Shown here one piece after another: positions 43,501-55,500 of a stretch of DNA of 64,000 bases. The DNA is from Ifrita kowaldi (taxonomy: Eukaryota > Chordata > Aves > Passeriformes > Cinclosomatidae). A program made the translations under genes and the position numbers. The stretch is taken from the NCBI GenBank assembly GCA_013398055.1, contig VZRS01014182.1, positions 372,807 to 436,806 of the forward strand. The letters run 5' to 3'. How positions within the stretch are numbered: the stretch's first letter is position 1; every line of letters begins with the position of its first letter. Under the pieces are notes generated by a model that searched no databases, was not told the origin of the DNA, and saw only the letters and a list, made by a program, of their open reading frames with translations.

Positions 43501-46500
43501 GAAAAATACTACAGCCTCTGAAAAACATATTTCCTTGAGATTTGTTAAAAAGTAAATGCTGATATATTGGCAGTTTTTTTTAAAAAGGATCTAATTTCTT
43601 TTTGGACCATTAGCTTTAATTATTGAATTTTTTTATGTTCTTACTCTGGTGAAAATTTGTTAAATAAACTGCTGTAACACATGATTAATGAAGAGGGAAC
43701 AGTGTGAAATTACTCTTAACTTTTTTAATACTTGTTGTTATTTAGTTATTAGGATAAAGACTACCGAAGGTTTGTTTCATCAACTGCTTCTGCTGAAATA
43801 CTAGAAGTCACATCAAATAGTTTTGAAATCTTGATTTCTGTAATGAAACTTTGAGGATTCATCTAGGCCATTCATCTAGTGTTTTTTAAAACACTTCAAT
43901 TGAACTAATAATTTTTTAAAAAATATATGTTCTTTATAAATAAAAAGGATTAAGCTACCTAAGCTAGTATAAAGCATTTTACCACATGTAAATATTTGCT
44001 TGCATTAAATAATTTAATTACATTTAAAAGAATTTTCTGCATGCATTGCTCTGCAGACTGAGCAATTTGAAAAGATTTTCACCCAGAATATTGAAGTACT
44101 GGAGAATGCAAAAATGAAATTTGCATCAAATTAGAAGACAGTGGTCTAACTAAAACACGTAATTGCATTTGGTTGGTTTCAGCTGGGTAGCAGCAAACTC
44201 AAAATGTTTGATACAGGTCAGTGGTCTCAGTTTGTCTTCAAAGGCAAAGAAAAATCAGAGCTTATCTTTTACAGATACGATACGGGATCGCTCAGCGTGT
44301 CTGCAGGTGATCGTTACGATTCAGCACAGGGGCGATCGGGGTCACAGAGTTATCTTGAAGATCGAAAACCATACTGCAGTAGACTAGAAAAAGAAGATAG
44401 CCCTGATTTTAAGAAGGTATCTGATCCAATAAGTTTGGTGCAAAAATAGAACTTTTTTACTGCTTTTCTTAAATTGTGTGAAAATAGTTTCACATTGTGT
44501 CAGAAATACTGCTTAAAGTAACTCAGCTGAATGGAGAAGCACAGCAACTGCTGCAGTGGAGGAAAATACACATTATGAAACAGCTTCTGGCTTTCATACT
44601 TTTCAAGGCAAGGGAGAAATCCAGAGGAGCCAAGATACAATCAAATAAAAAAATAATATGATAGTATTTATCATAAGGAAAGTATTATTAAAACTGGTGT
44701 ACTCATATGTGAAGCCTTTTATTATATGTTTGCCAACTTACATACATATAAGGTGAAAATATGTTTAGATCTTGCTTTAAAATAGAGGAGGAGTTTGTTG
44801 AAAAGTTTACTGTGGTGGTGTAATCTGTGAAGTCTGAAGAAAAAAAAGGCGGCTTAATTATGTGTAAGGTAAGTAGTGTGCTCCCTATGCAAAGCTGCTT
44901 GTTTCTAGAAATATTTAGTAACAGTTCCTTACAGTGCTTGCTAATTCTAAACATCTTTATTTTACTTCTTAGACTGTTAATGTATTCGTTAACTTTACAT
45001 GTGGTTCAATCATACTTTTCAAAGTTTTTCATCTGATCTCACTATTATCTGGTATTTTTTAACGAATATTTTCTCTTAGCTTTATGAACAGATTCTAGCT
45101 GAAAATGAAAAACTGAAAGCACAGTTACATGACACCAACATGGAACTTACAGATCTTAAGCTACAGTTGGAGAAGACCACTCAGGTTTGTATAAAACAAA
45201 AAGGCATGTACTTAGCCAACAATGTAGATAGTAAACCAGATGCACCCCAGGCTATGGGCCTCTCTTTACTAGGCATCAGCTTTGTTTTTTATCCAAAGAT
45301 GGGAATGGAAAAGAGTACTTCTCTGTCTCTAAAGAGAAAAGAGTGCAGGATTCTGGTCTTCAGCTGTGAACAAAATGTGTGAGACTGCTTCTTGCCCACT
45401 TAAGTAGTAGTGGTTCTTGCCATCATGTATCTGCATGCAAACTTCTTTGCAGGGTAGGGGTAAACACTTTCTACACTGTTAAGCTTATATTCAAACTGAC
45501 AATTGGGATTGATTGATTAATTCATAAACCTGCTGGCAGATTGGCATTACCTGCCAGTTCTTCCTGGCTGGTTAGATAGCTTTATCTTGGAAATGAAGAA
45601 CAAACAGTGCATTCCTGTTACGGATAACTGCTGTCAGATAACAGTGCTGCATACATGAATACAGGACACACACAATGAAGTTAGATTTGTCTACTCTTGC
45701 TGTAGAGTGTATCATATTCTTGGATTATATTTACCACAATTTACCTGTACTTAATTGTCTTTCATGTGTACCCTGCAAATGTTAGTGAAAAACATTTAAA
45801 ATATGCCTATTTTGTAATGCTTTTAGATAGAAATACTGTATTACTCCTGTTAGCCAAAGGCTGTGTACTGATTAAATAACATGGATGGTCACAGAGGAAG
45901 TGCATGATAAATCCAATTCGTTCTTTATTTCAGTGTTACCTCTCTGAACACACTTTAAAATGTTTTTGATGACACACTTCAGACAGAATACTAAAATGTC
46001 TAATTGTTTTTTTCCTCAGTTCTGTGTTGTTTCAAAGCACATGTCAATGTCTTAATAAATTTTGTGTTTCAGAGACAGGAAAGATTTGCTGACAGATCAC
46101 TCTTGGAAATGGAGAAAAGGGTGAGTTTCTGCCAAAAGAACTTTTAAATACTCCAATTCAAGCTTTGTTTTAGTTTGTTTTGCAACCCCCGGTTTGGATA
46201 TATTTTAGTAGAAACAGAAGCCTTTCTTATAACTTGCATTTTTTAGAGGATTTGAGGATTTTAGGTTTCAAAGTGGCAATGAATGTGAGATGGAATTACT
46301 CTTAAGAATTGCCTTTAGTTTGCCTGTTCGTTTGTGATAACCAGTTTCTAAACTCTGCTGCCCTCCAGGGATCTGCCACTTGTTCCATCTCATCCAAAAC
46401 AATGTTGGCATTCCAGAGGGTTAAGTAGATTCATTGTGTGTCATCTTTTAACACATTTCCAGGATTCAGAGAAGTTGATTTCCTCAGAGCTTTCCAGACC

Positions 46501-49500
46501 AATTATTGTTGGTAATGAGATAGCTGTTTCTGCCTCACAGACATGAGACTTTAAACCTGCTAATGATATAAAACAATCTTTATGTGCCTCTTTCTTTGTA
46601 CTGTAACTTTTTCACAGAGGGAATGTGGTACTGGGTCAGGGGGAGAAAGTGGAAGAATGAGCAAGCAGTGTGGGAAGAGGGGCATCAGAGTCAGAGACAA
46701 AATTGAATGGGAAAGAAGTAATGTAATAAATTCATATGGGAGGTGGACTACAGGAATTATTTCAGAAGTTGGACACATGATAATTTTTTTAGACTGTAGT
46801 TTCATGCTAATTTAAAATCCAACCCTGTAAAAGTTTAGTTTCGCAGCAATGTAAAGCAAACTACATTGATTTTGTGGTGGTCTTGGCTTCCTTCATGACT
46901 CTGAACACTATGTGTTCTTTTCTTCTCCCTTGATCCTGGAGTGACACATTAGAAACAAACAGGAAAAAAAAAATTAGACTTTGACAGTACGAAATGATGT
47001 AAACATTTATTTATCCCTGGTAAATTTCATATTCATTAGCCTTTTATATTTATTTTCCAATATTTTAGGTTTAGAAAACAAGTTTTAGTTCTACAAAACT
47101 GTCTGGTATATAAACAAACACTTGGTAGATTTTATAGGAGCACATGAAGATGTAGAAATACTCTCAGGCACTTCCTGAAGTTTCATTATCTTTATCTTAA
47201 TAGTCTCGCCAGTTAATTGCTGCCGTTTAGCACCTATTTCTCTCTTTAATTTTTTGGCATCCTAGTGTGGGCAGTGATTTCATCAATAGAAAGGTTTCAG
47301 CAGCAGATTTAATTGGTTTCTTGCTTGCTAGCATGACCACACAAGTGGACATTTAATTATTTAATAGATGTAGCTGCATCCATTACTGTGTGGGTTCATA
47401 GATAATGCACAGAGTATTGCATAGATAGACATTATTTCGGTTTTAAATTACTGCTTTGCTTTCTCCCAGAACAGGCCATTGCATTGAAACAATTAGCTTT
47501 ATTAGAAATTCTTGCACCTTTTTTTTTTAAGACATTCAATCCAACAGCAAAATGTCTTTCAGAAATGTTATTTTCCCTAAATGTATTAGTATTAAAGCTA
47601 ATGAGTAACATAATTAACTTAATGATGTATGTATGTAACTTAGGTGCTGTATGGCTGAAACAGGATTTACACAAAATGTATATATCTGAATCTTGTTTAT
47701 AATTATACACTTCTTTTCAGACAGGAAGTTAAATGAGGAATATATTTATGATTGTATTTTCTGTGTTGTTTAAAGCTGAAGTTTCACTTTGAAAGTGGCT
47801 GAAGCACGATTCTCAGCTGTTAGTCATCAATAGCTGATCTCTAGAAATAAGCTTATCAAGTTCAGCATTTAAAAATAATTTTAAAGATACCTTTTTAATG
47901 TGTAATGTAACAATAGAAATGCAAAAAAATAAAAGAAATTGTAGAGCTTTTCTAAGAATACTTTTCCAAGTATATGACTTCACTAAAATAAAATGTAAAA
48001 CTAAAGATATTTATATAAATTACATAGAGAAGAGGAGAGGGCAAAAGTAAAGTAGTGAGCAACAACTGTAAGAAATAAAAGGCCAACAGAGAAAAACCTG
48101 AAGGCATCTTCCGACTATGACATTTTCAAGCTGAAACCTACCTTTTCAGTGAAGAAAATGAGAGTATGTATTAAGCCTAGATTTGCACAGTAGTAAAAGT
48201 GGGATTTTTGTTAGTTGCTTACATTAGTTAGCTCGCTGGTATTTATGCCGATTACTGTGACTATAAGAAAAGTCTTAACTCAAAGGAGTTAAGTACATTA
48301 AGTAGTAACAACTGCAGTAATACATTACGTTGATAAAAATTAAAGTTATTTACTGTAATGGGAAAATGTTGGGGTATAACTGCACTGTGATTAAACTAAA
48401 TTCAAATGATTTATATCTGAAAGGTGTCCGGCAAGAGTCAGTATCTACTGGGCGGTATGATCTAACCAAAGTTTTACACACCTCAGTCAATGCTGCTTGC
48501 TGTTTGCATAACACCGTTGTATGCAGATGCATATGTCCACTTCGCAATAATCTGTTGCTTTTGCCTCACACTCTGGAAAAATCTGAATGTAGAGTACTGA
48601 TAACTGCAGCTGCTTTTAAATGAGAAACACTGCATTGTCTGACACAGGAAAGCAAGCAATAAAGCTATAAACCCCAAAGTCTATTGCATTAGCTGCTCAT
48701 CTGTCAGATGTGTTGAAAAATAGGTTTAAACAAAATAATGTGGTTGTGTATCTGCACTGCAGACTGCAGTGTAGTATAGAAAACCCTAAGCTAACTTTCC
48801 ATAAGCTGGCTTGGTTATATAATCAGTGCAATCAAGTTCTATATAAAGGATAATTTCTCCTGCTTCTCAGGTAAAAAGGGAAATAAAAGGAAAATTAAAC
48901 TATACGAGAAATGCAGAAAATATTCCGGAAACATTTTCTCAAGAAGCAGCTGATCTCACGTAGCTAGATTTCTTTGGTACTCAGCTAAGTCCTATAATGT
49001 CAGTTGTTTCAACACGAGGTTGCAGTTTGGAGTGTGGGCAGATCCCACTGAGCTGAGACAGATGTTTCAGCTACCTTTGTTTGTCTTTGAAAGCTTATGC
49101 TTTTGTGCTTGTATCTTTTAATATTCTTGTTTGATTCTGATCATTTTCTGCATTTCTTGGATATTAAGGTCTTACAAAAGCCTAGCTCATGAAAAATAAA
49201 TCCAAATAAGTGGTACTTAAAGCCTTTCTAAATTAGTGAAAAGGAAAGGGTATGTTTTGTAGGACTTGATATGAATTTCTATATCTCTTCCTCCTTGGAT
49301 ATTAAAATTTCATATTGACCAAATTTCTATATATCACTGCCATCACACAAGTTTCCTGTCCACACTATGCTTTTGGTTGTATGATCTATGAAACTTGAAG
49401 TTTTTCACTGTTACCACAGTATTTACAAGCTATAATTTTTAAAACATTGTATTGTTCAGCGTTAACACACATCTTCTGATTTAGGAAAGAAGAGCGCTAG

Positions 49501-52500
49501 AAAGAAGGATATCTGAAATGGAAGAGGAACTGAAAGTAAGTAAATTAGTACATATTAATAATGAAGTATATTATGTCAGTGAGACATGTAGTCTGGCAGT
49601 ATTACTGGTCTCTATAATTTCACTAGAAAATAAGTAAGTTACAGCTGCGTGTCAAAGTCACTCCTGTCACACAGCTTGTAGTGAAGCTGCTGTGCTGGCA
49701 TAAGCAGTTGTACGTGTAAGATTGAGAAGGTGCTGAGTTGTAGGCTTCTATAATATGGCTAACAAGAAACATTCAGACATGGTTGGAGTGAAACATATCT
49801 TGATCTAATCAAGATGGAATTGCAATCTGCAATTTTGGTATGATACTCATAAGTTTTATTAACTTGCTAATTGCTATTATTAAAATCCATTATTATTAAA
49901 TAATGGTAGCATATAATTCTATAGATATTTAAGCATTAAATGTTGTTTTGATCATTATCTCATGTTCTTTATTAATTAGATGGCATGGTACAATATCAAA
50001 ATAAAAACTTCTGTTTGTATAGTGTGAATAATAATCAGGTTTTAGTTAACAAAACGCAGTAGATAGATTTCAGTTGTTGACAAATAAGTAACACTTAAGA
50101 TATTGATTTCTGCTTTTTTGAACCATGTATAAAGTGAATCCCAGAAGCAAAATAATTTAAAATAAATTCAATTTCTGTTTTGTTCGGGGTTTTTTTAACC
50201 AGTCCCCCTTATCAATGTTAAACCCTCCGATATGATTAAGAAGGGTGAGAAATTGGGTGGGTTAATTTTCTGTTATGTCCTAAATATTGGACATGGCCAA
50301 CTAGACTCATAGAATTTAAGTGGAATGTGAAAGTACCATTATTTTGACATTTGATATTTGTCATTGATTAATAAAAAGTTTCCTTTTAAGCTCATTTTTG
50401 AGCTCCCTCTGGTGCTTGGAAGTGGCATTAACTTCCAAATACTTTTCGTTAAAAGACATGCACCAAGTTCTGTTGAAGTAATTGAAGCTGACAAGCAGAT
50501 ATAGGCAGAAGGCAACTGTGATGCCTCTGGCTCCCTTGGATTCAGACCAAGATAGTTTGCTGTAAGGGAGGACACAAGGTCTGTGATTCCTTGAGGGGTC
50601 TTCAGAAGTGAAATACAGAAAAAATAAGCTATGGTAGAGGAAAATAATTGTCTGCCTAAGAGTGGAAGACAGGATGTGAGGTTCTAGGGAAAGTTGGGCT
50701 TCTGATAAAAATAAAGAGAATGCAAATATATTGCTTTTTTCAAAAGTTTGCCTTCGATAAGCAATAAGCTAAAGTTTTGAATTAAAGATTAAATACTCTT
50801 CCCATAGTTTGTTGCACAGTCATTAAAAAGTATATGTTAAATGTGTCATTATGTACAGAGTTTTGAATAGGAGATTCAGTTTGTGCAATTAGGATGTTAA
50901 GTGAAGAATTCCAGGAATAGCTCTCATTGTTAATGCATCCTGAACTGTTTTGGAAAGCTGTGACTAATCGCTACTGGTACTTAGATTGCTTTTCAAGAAT
51001 GTGCCACTTGTTTGATACTTTCCTTTCACAGCGGCTTATTTACTTTAAACAGGATTGTCTCTTCTAAGTTTTCTTTCAATTCTGCTCGTCTGATATACAT
51101 GTGGGTTTTTTTCTCGTTTTCACTCCTATTTCTTTGATTCCTGCAGAACTTGCACCAAATAAAGCAGATTCAATCTTTGAAACACATAAATGAGCGACTG
51201 GTGACTGAGAATAGGGCCTTGACCCGAGTGCTTGCCAAGTTGTCAGGGTCCTGTAGGCAACTGCGCTCTGTGGACTTGTAATTTCTTCCTTCTCCTTTGT
51301 TTAGCCAGGCAGGTGTTGACATTCAGTTTGTGCTTGGGCAGAATTTTACTATTAACACTTGTGTGTCAGGAACTGACTCAGTGCTGCTCGGTTCTGGAGG
51401 TGTGGCTAAAGCTAAAGCATGGTGCCCAGTGTACAAGCTAGAGGTGTCGCAGATGTGTTGGTATGGTGTGGTATTGCCCCTGCTAGCACTGAAGCTTGTC
51501 CTTGAAGATAAATTGGCAAGGATCCAGGAGAGCTTTGATATGTTAAAACCTTGGCAACGACTGAAAGGATTTGAGTTTGCATGAGGATACGCTAAAGTCA
51601 GTCTCTAGCATTGATGTTTGTGTAAATGCTCAAATAGATCGGCCTCTAGTTTTCTAACAAACTGAAATTAAGATTTGAGCTTTCTTACTGCAGTTTGGTT
51701 TAAGTGCATAGAGTTGATGAAAGTTTAATCTTAACCTGAGTGTTTGAGAACTGGTTTCAGTACTGTGTATTCCTGAACAGTTGCATTAGCAACCATTTTT
51801 CTTACATTTGTGTGTTTTGGTGTTCTAGAGGGGACCAAAGTATTGTTTTTTCAGAAATGTATTGGAGTTTCAAATTAATTACTGTTTTCATGTATTAACT
51901 TCCCATTTGGGTCTTGCCAATCCTTATTTTTACCTAGACAACTTAAAACATCCAGTTGTAGCACAGAGTTAAGATTATTGATTTATATTGCTATATATAT
52001 ATAGGCATTCCAGTGTGGATGAGAGTCCTACAATGCATGGACTGTAAAATCACAGACACAAAAAAACTACCTAGTGTGTCAGATTGGTTCAGATCCCTTC
52101 TGATAAAAGTATGAACTGCTTTGAGTTTCATTTGGAAAAAAAAGCTAGTCTGTTGTTCTTAGTGTTATTGCAGGGCTGTTTCAGAAACCCGTGGAAGGTT
52201 CAAAACTTATATGAGGATCAAAATGTGGTTTCATTCTACACCAAGTCTATATGCCTTTCTTCCTCTTAAATAGAACAAGTGTCTAGGCTGGAGGTTACAG
52301 TGAGCTTTTGAGATGTGTAGCTGAGAAAAAGGGACCAACCTTCTGCACAGTGACTCTTGCTAAACTGCTTCCTCTCATTTACCCCCCTTCCCACTTAAAA
52401 AGGAAGGCGATGAGTGTACATTCTGCTCAGAATCTGATCTCAGGTTTTCCCCACTAAGAAGCCTGAAATAAAGAGGAGGTTTATCCTTTTGCTTGGTGTC

Positions 52501-55500
52501 TTCCTGGAATTGGACTAATATTAGGATGTGGTGTTCCTGATCCAGGCCCTGCATTCCTCAATGCTCGCTTGTGTTAACCCTTACTGAACAAGTGAAGTCA
52601 GCTCACTGACCTGGCTGAAAACAAATCCCTTTATTCATTATAGTACATGATCCATCTCACCCCAGTGTTGTTGGATCACTAAATTAGCTGTGCAGAAAGC
52701 AGCAGGAGCACGCTGCTGCATGAGGAGGGAGAGCTGTCCCTTTAGGGCAGTCCCTCTTACATCAGCCTCAGCTAACAATGTGGTTTTTCAACACAGCTGA
52801 GCTAATCTAATGACTGCTGTCCACAGCTGTCATCCATACTGTCTTTTTTTTGCTAGCACTGGCATTCCTTTAACCATGGTAAGCCATTTGGGGTATTAAC
52901 CACAGAAAACCATTCAGTATTCCTCTCCATAGCAGGAGTTTTCAATGGCAGGTCGTTGTGGAGCTTGAGTAGCCTGACCAGCAAAAGAGAAGCAATGGAA
53001 ACACAGCAGGGAGCCTTGACAGTATGATGGTAGGTTAACAACAGCAGTGTGCCTGAGTAATCTGAACAGGTACTTCAACAGTTCATGAGCTTGTTGTACT
53101 CTTTATTCAGCAAGTTGTTTTGTGTGTACAAACTGTTAAATCCTCCAGCAAACACAGACATGATTATTACTGTACAGATCTGAGATGGCTCCACATATGT
53201 CAGATGATTATTGAATCATTATTTGCTCAATGATAGCACTGCAAAGTTACTAGCTAGTCATGATACAGATAGACAAAATAGTGCATTTTTAATCTTATGC
53301 TAGAGTCTCATCTCAGGAAATCTTGCTATTTTAGTGAGAACTAAATTGGAATTCAAAGTGTAGTATGTAACTAATTTTATTGAATTTACTGCAAAGGGGT
53401 TTTTTTCCTCCCTCTTGACATTAAAGGTGTATGGTGTCACCTCAGGAGACGTTTAAGTACCCATAGAAATGCACTGCTCCAAGAGAATTGTTTGAAGTAT
53501 GTGGGGATTAGTATAGATAAGAAGTGTAAGTATTTTAGGTTACTTGTTCTTATCCTTCCTGATGAATCTCCTGGTATTCACAGAATCATAGAATCATTTA
53601 GGTTGGAAAAGACCTCCAAGATCATCAAGTCCCACCAGTACCCCAGCACAACCACCCCTAAACCATGTCCCTGCATGCCTCATCTACACATCTTTTAAAT
53701 ACTTTCAGGGATAGTGACTCCACCGCTTCCCTGGGCAGTCTTGCTTGACAACTGTCTTGGTGAAGAAATTCTTCCAATTATCCAGTATAAAACTCTCCTA
53801 GTGCAACTTGATGCCATTTTATGTTGTCATATAACCCTTTTGTCTCCTACCAGTCTTCCCCTATTCTCTAGCAGACTCACAACAAAAGACAAAATATTTC
53901 CTTAAGACCTATTCTACCTATTAATTGAATCAGGATTAAAATCTATCTACAGAGATTTGCAGATATATAATGGTACTGGATTATGTTAAAGCTCTAATTT
54001 TGAACAGTGGATTTTGTTAAGGGAGTTTACCAGAAAATACACCTCTCTGTGAGTCTGTCTCTATGTAATTAACAATTATGGGCTGCAGCTCCCTCCCTAC
54101 TCAGTAAGCTGAAAGTGGACTGTGACATTCCTGGACTTACTTTGAGGTTTCATTGGAATGCACACACAACACTACTTCTCGAGGTACCTATTTAACCAGT
54201 ACAAAACCAGACTCCCTTGATTCCCTGTGCATGGCTAGATGAAGGCTGTTGTGGTTTCACTCAGTATCTTTGGTATGAAATCTGTAGCAGAATGGAAAGG
54301 AGGAAGGAAAGGTTTTGGTTGGTTTGCCTGAACAAATGGCTGTTCCATTGTTTGCAGACACATGCATATTATCTGGATATATAACTCCTATCTTGGACAA
54401 CAGTAGTTATTTTTTACAGCTTAGAAAACTTTAAACAATAATTCTTGAAAATTGCAAAAAGATCACTTGTGTTGCCCAATTTCAAACATATGGACATGAT
54501 TTTTGAAAGTAATCAGAATTTTACAGCTCTTTTTTTTCAGAGTGCAGCTCTCACTTGACTACAATGGAAGCCTCCCTGTGTCTCCCTAAAGAGCTCAGCT
54601 TAGGTGGCTTCCCTAGGCTCCACCACAGAGCAGAGTTGGAATCAAGGGTAGCAGAATGATTTTTGCCTACTCTAATTGTAGAGACCACCTTTTTCCTTCT
54701 TATGATCTCCTGTCAACTTCCTTTCACATACTTTGGTATTTGCAGGGAAATAAACTAGAGATCTACAACCTCAGTCATTTTGAGTTCACCATTGTGTTTC
54801 ACTGTGAAAGGGTCTGCAGTTCAGTGAAGTATGGACAGAAGGAGATGTATAAATGAAGTCTCTAGTGCACAATTAATTAACCCTGCATTTTTAAACTCCT
54901 CAGTTCTTTCTGTTCCATTATAATGTTCTGAATATAATGGGATTGAAAGTATAATTTTCATATAAGTGTAGTATAAAGTATAATTGAATAAAATGAAAAC
55001 AAACTAGTGCCAAGAAAATAATGAAGAATAGAGTAACAGGTGTTACCTAGGTTGGTAGCTGAACTTAGACTTCCTGCATACACTTGCACTTGAGGTTACT
55101 GAGTAACCACTGCAGGAATAGGCTGTTACCTCCTGTGTAAAACACTTGCTAGAATCCATAGGTGTAATTTAGCCATGAGTGTGATAGGTGGTTTGTTATC
55201 AGTATGTGAATGTAGATGCGGAGAACTGCTGAGATTATTTCTGGTTTCTCTGGCAAGCTGAATTTTCCCAGTACCAACCTCTGTGCCCTGACTTGTCCTC
55301 CTTTCCTATCTGATCCTGTCCAACTCTCACCTCATTTGGCTTCTGCCTTGCAGCTTTTGTGCTTGTGTGTCACCCATCTCCTGTGGCAGCCCTAACCTGC
55401 CATCCCCTAACCTGTCTGCCTGAGTATGCAGCCTGGTGTTGCTGTGATCTCTTTCAGCGATCTGATCTTGTGTGAACTATGCTATTCAGGGACACAACCT

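Noticed and set aside
50391..50421. A 31-nt AG...GT interval that could be the known chicken MYPT1 31-nt zipper cassette (a second one at 51781-51811)
   Set aside because: Length fits and inclusion would shift the frame, but the donor (GAA|gtggca) and pyrimidine tract are weak, and similar intervals arise by chance. I could not match either to remembered cassette sequence, so neither is annotated.
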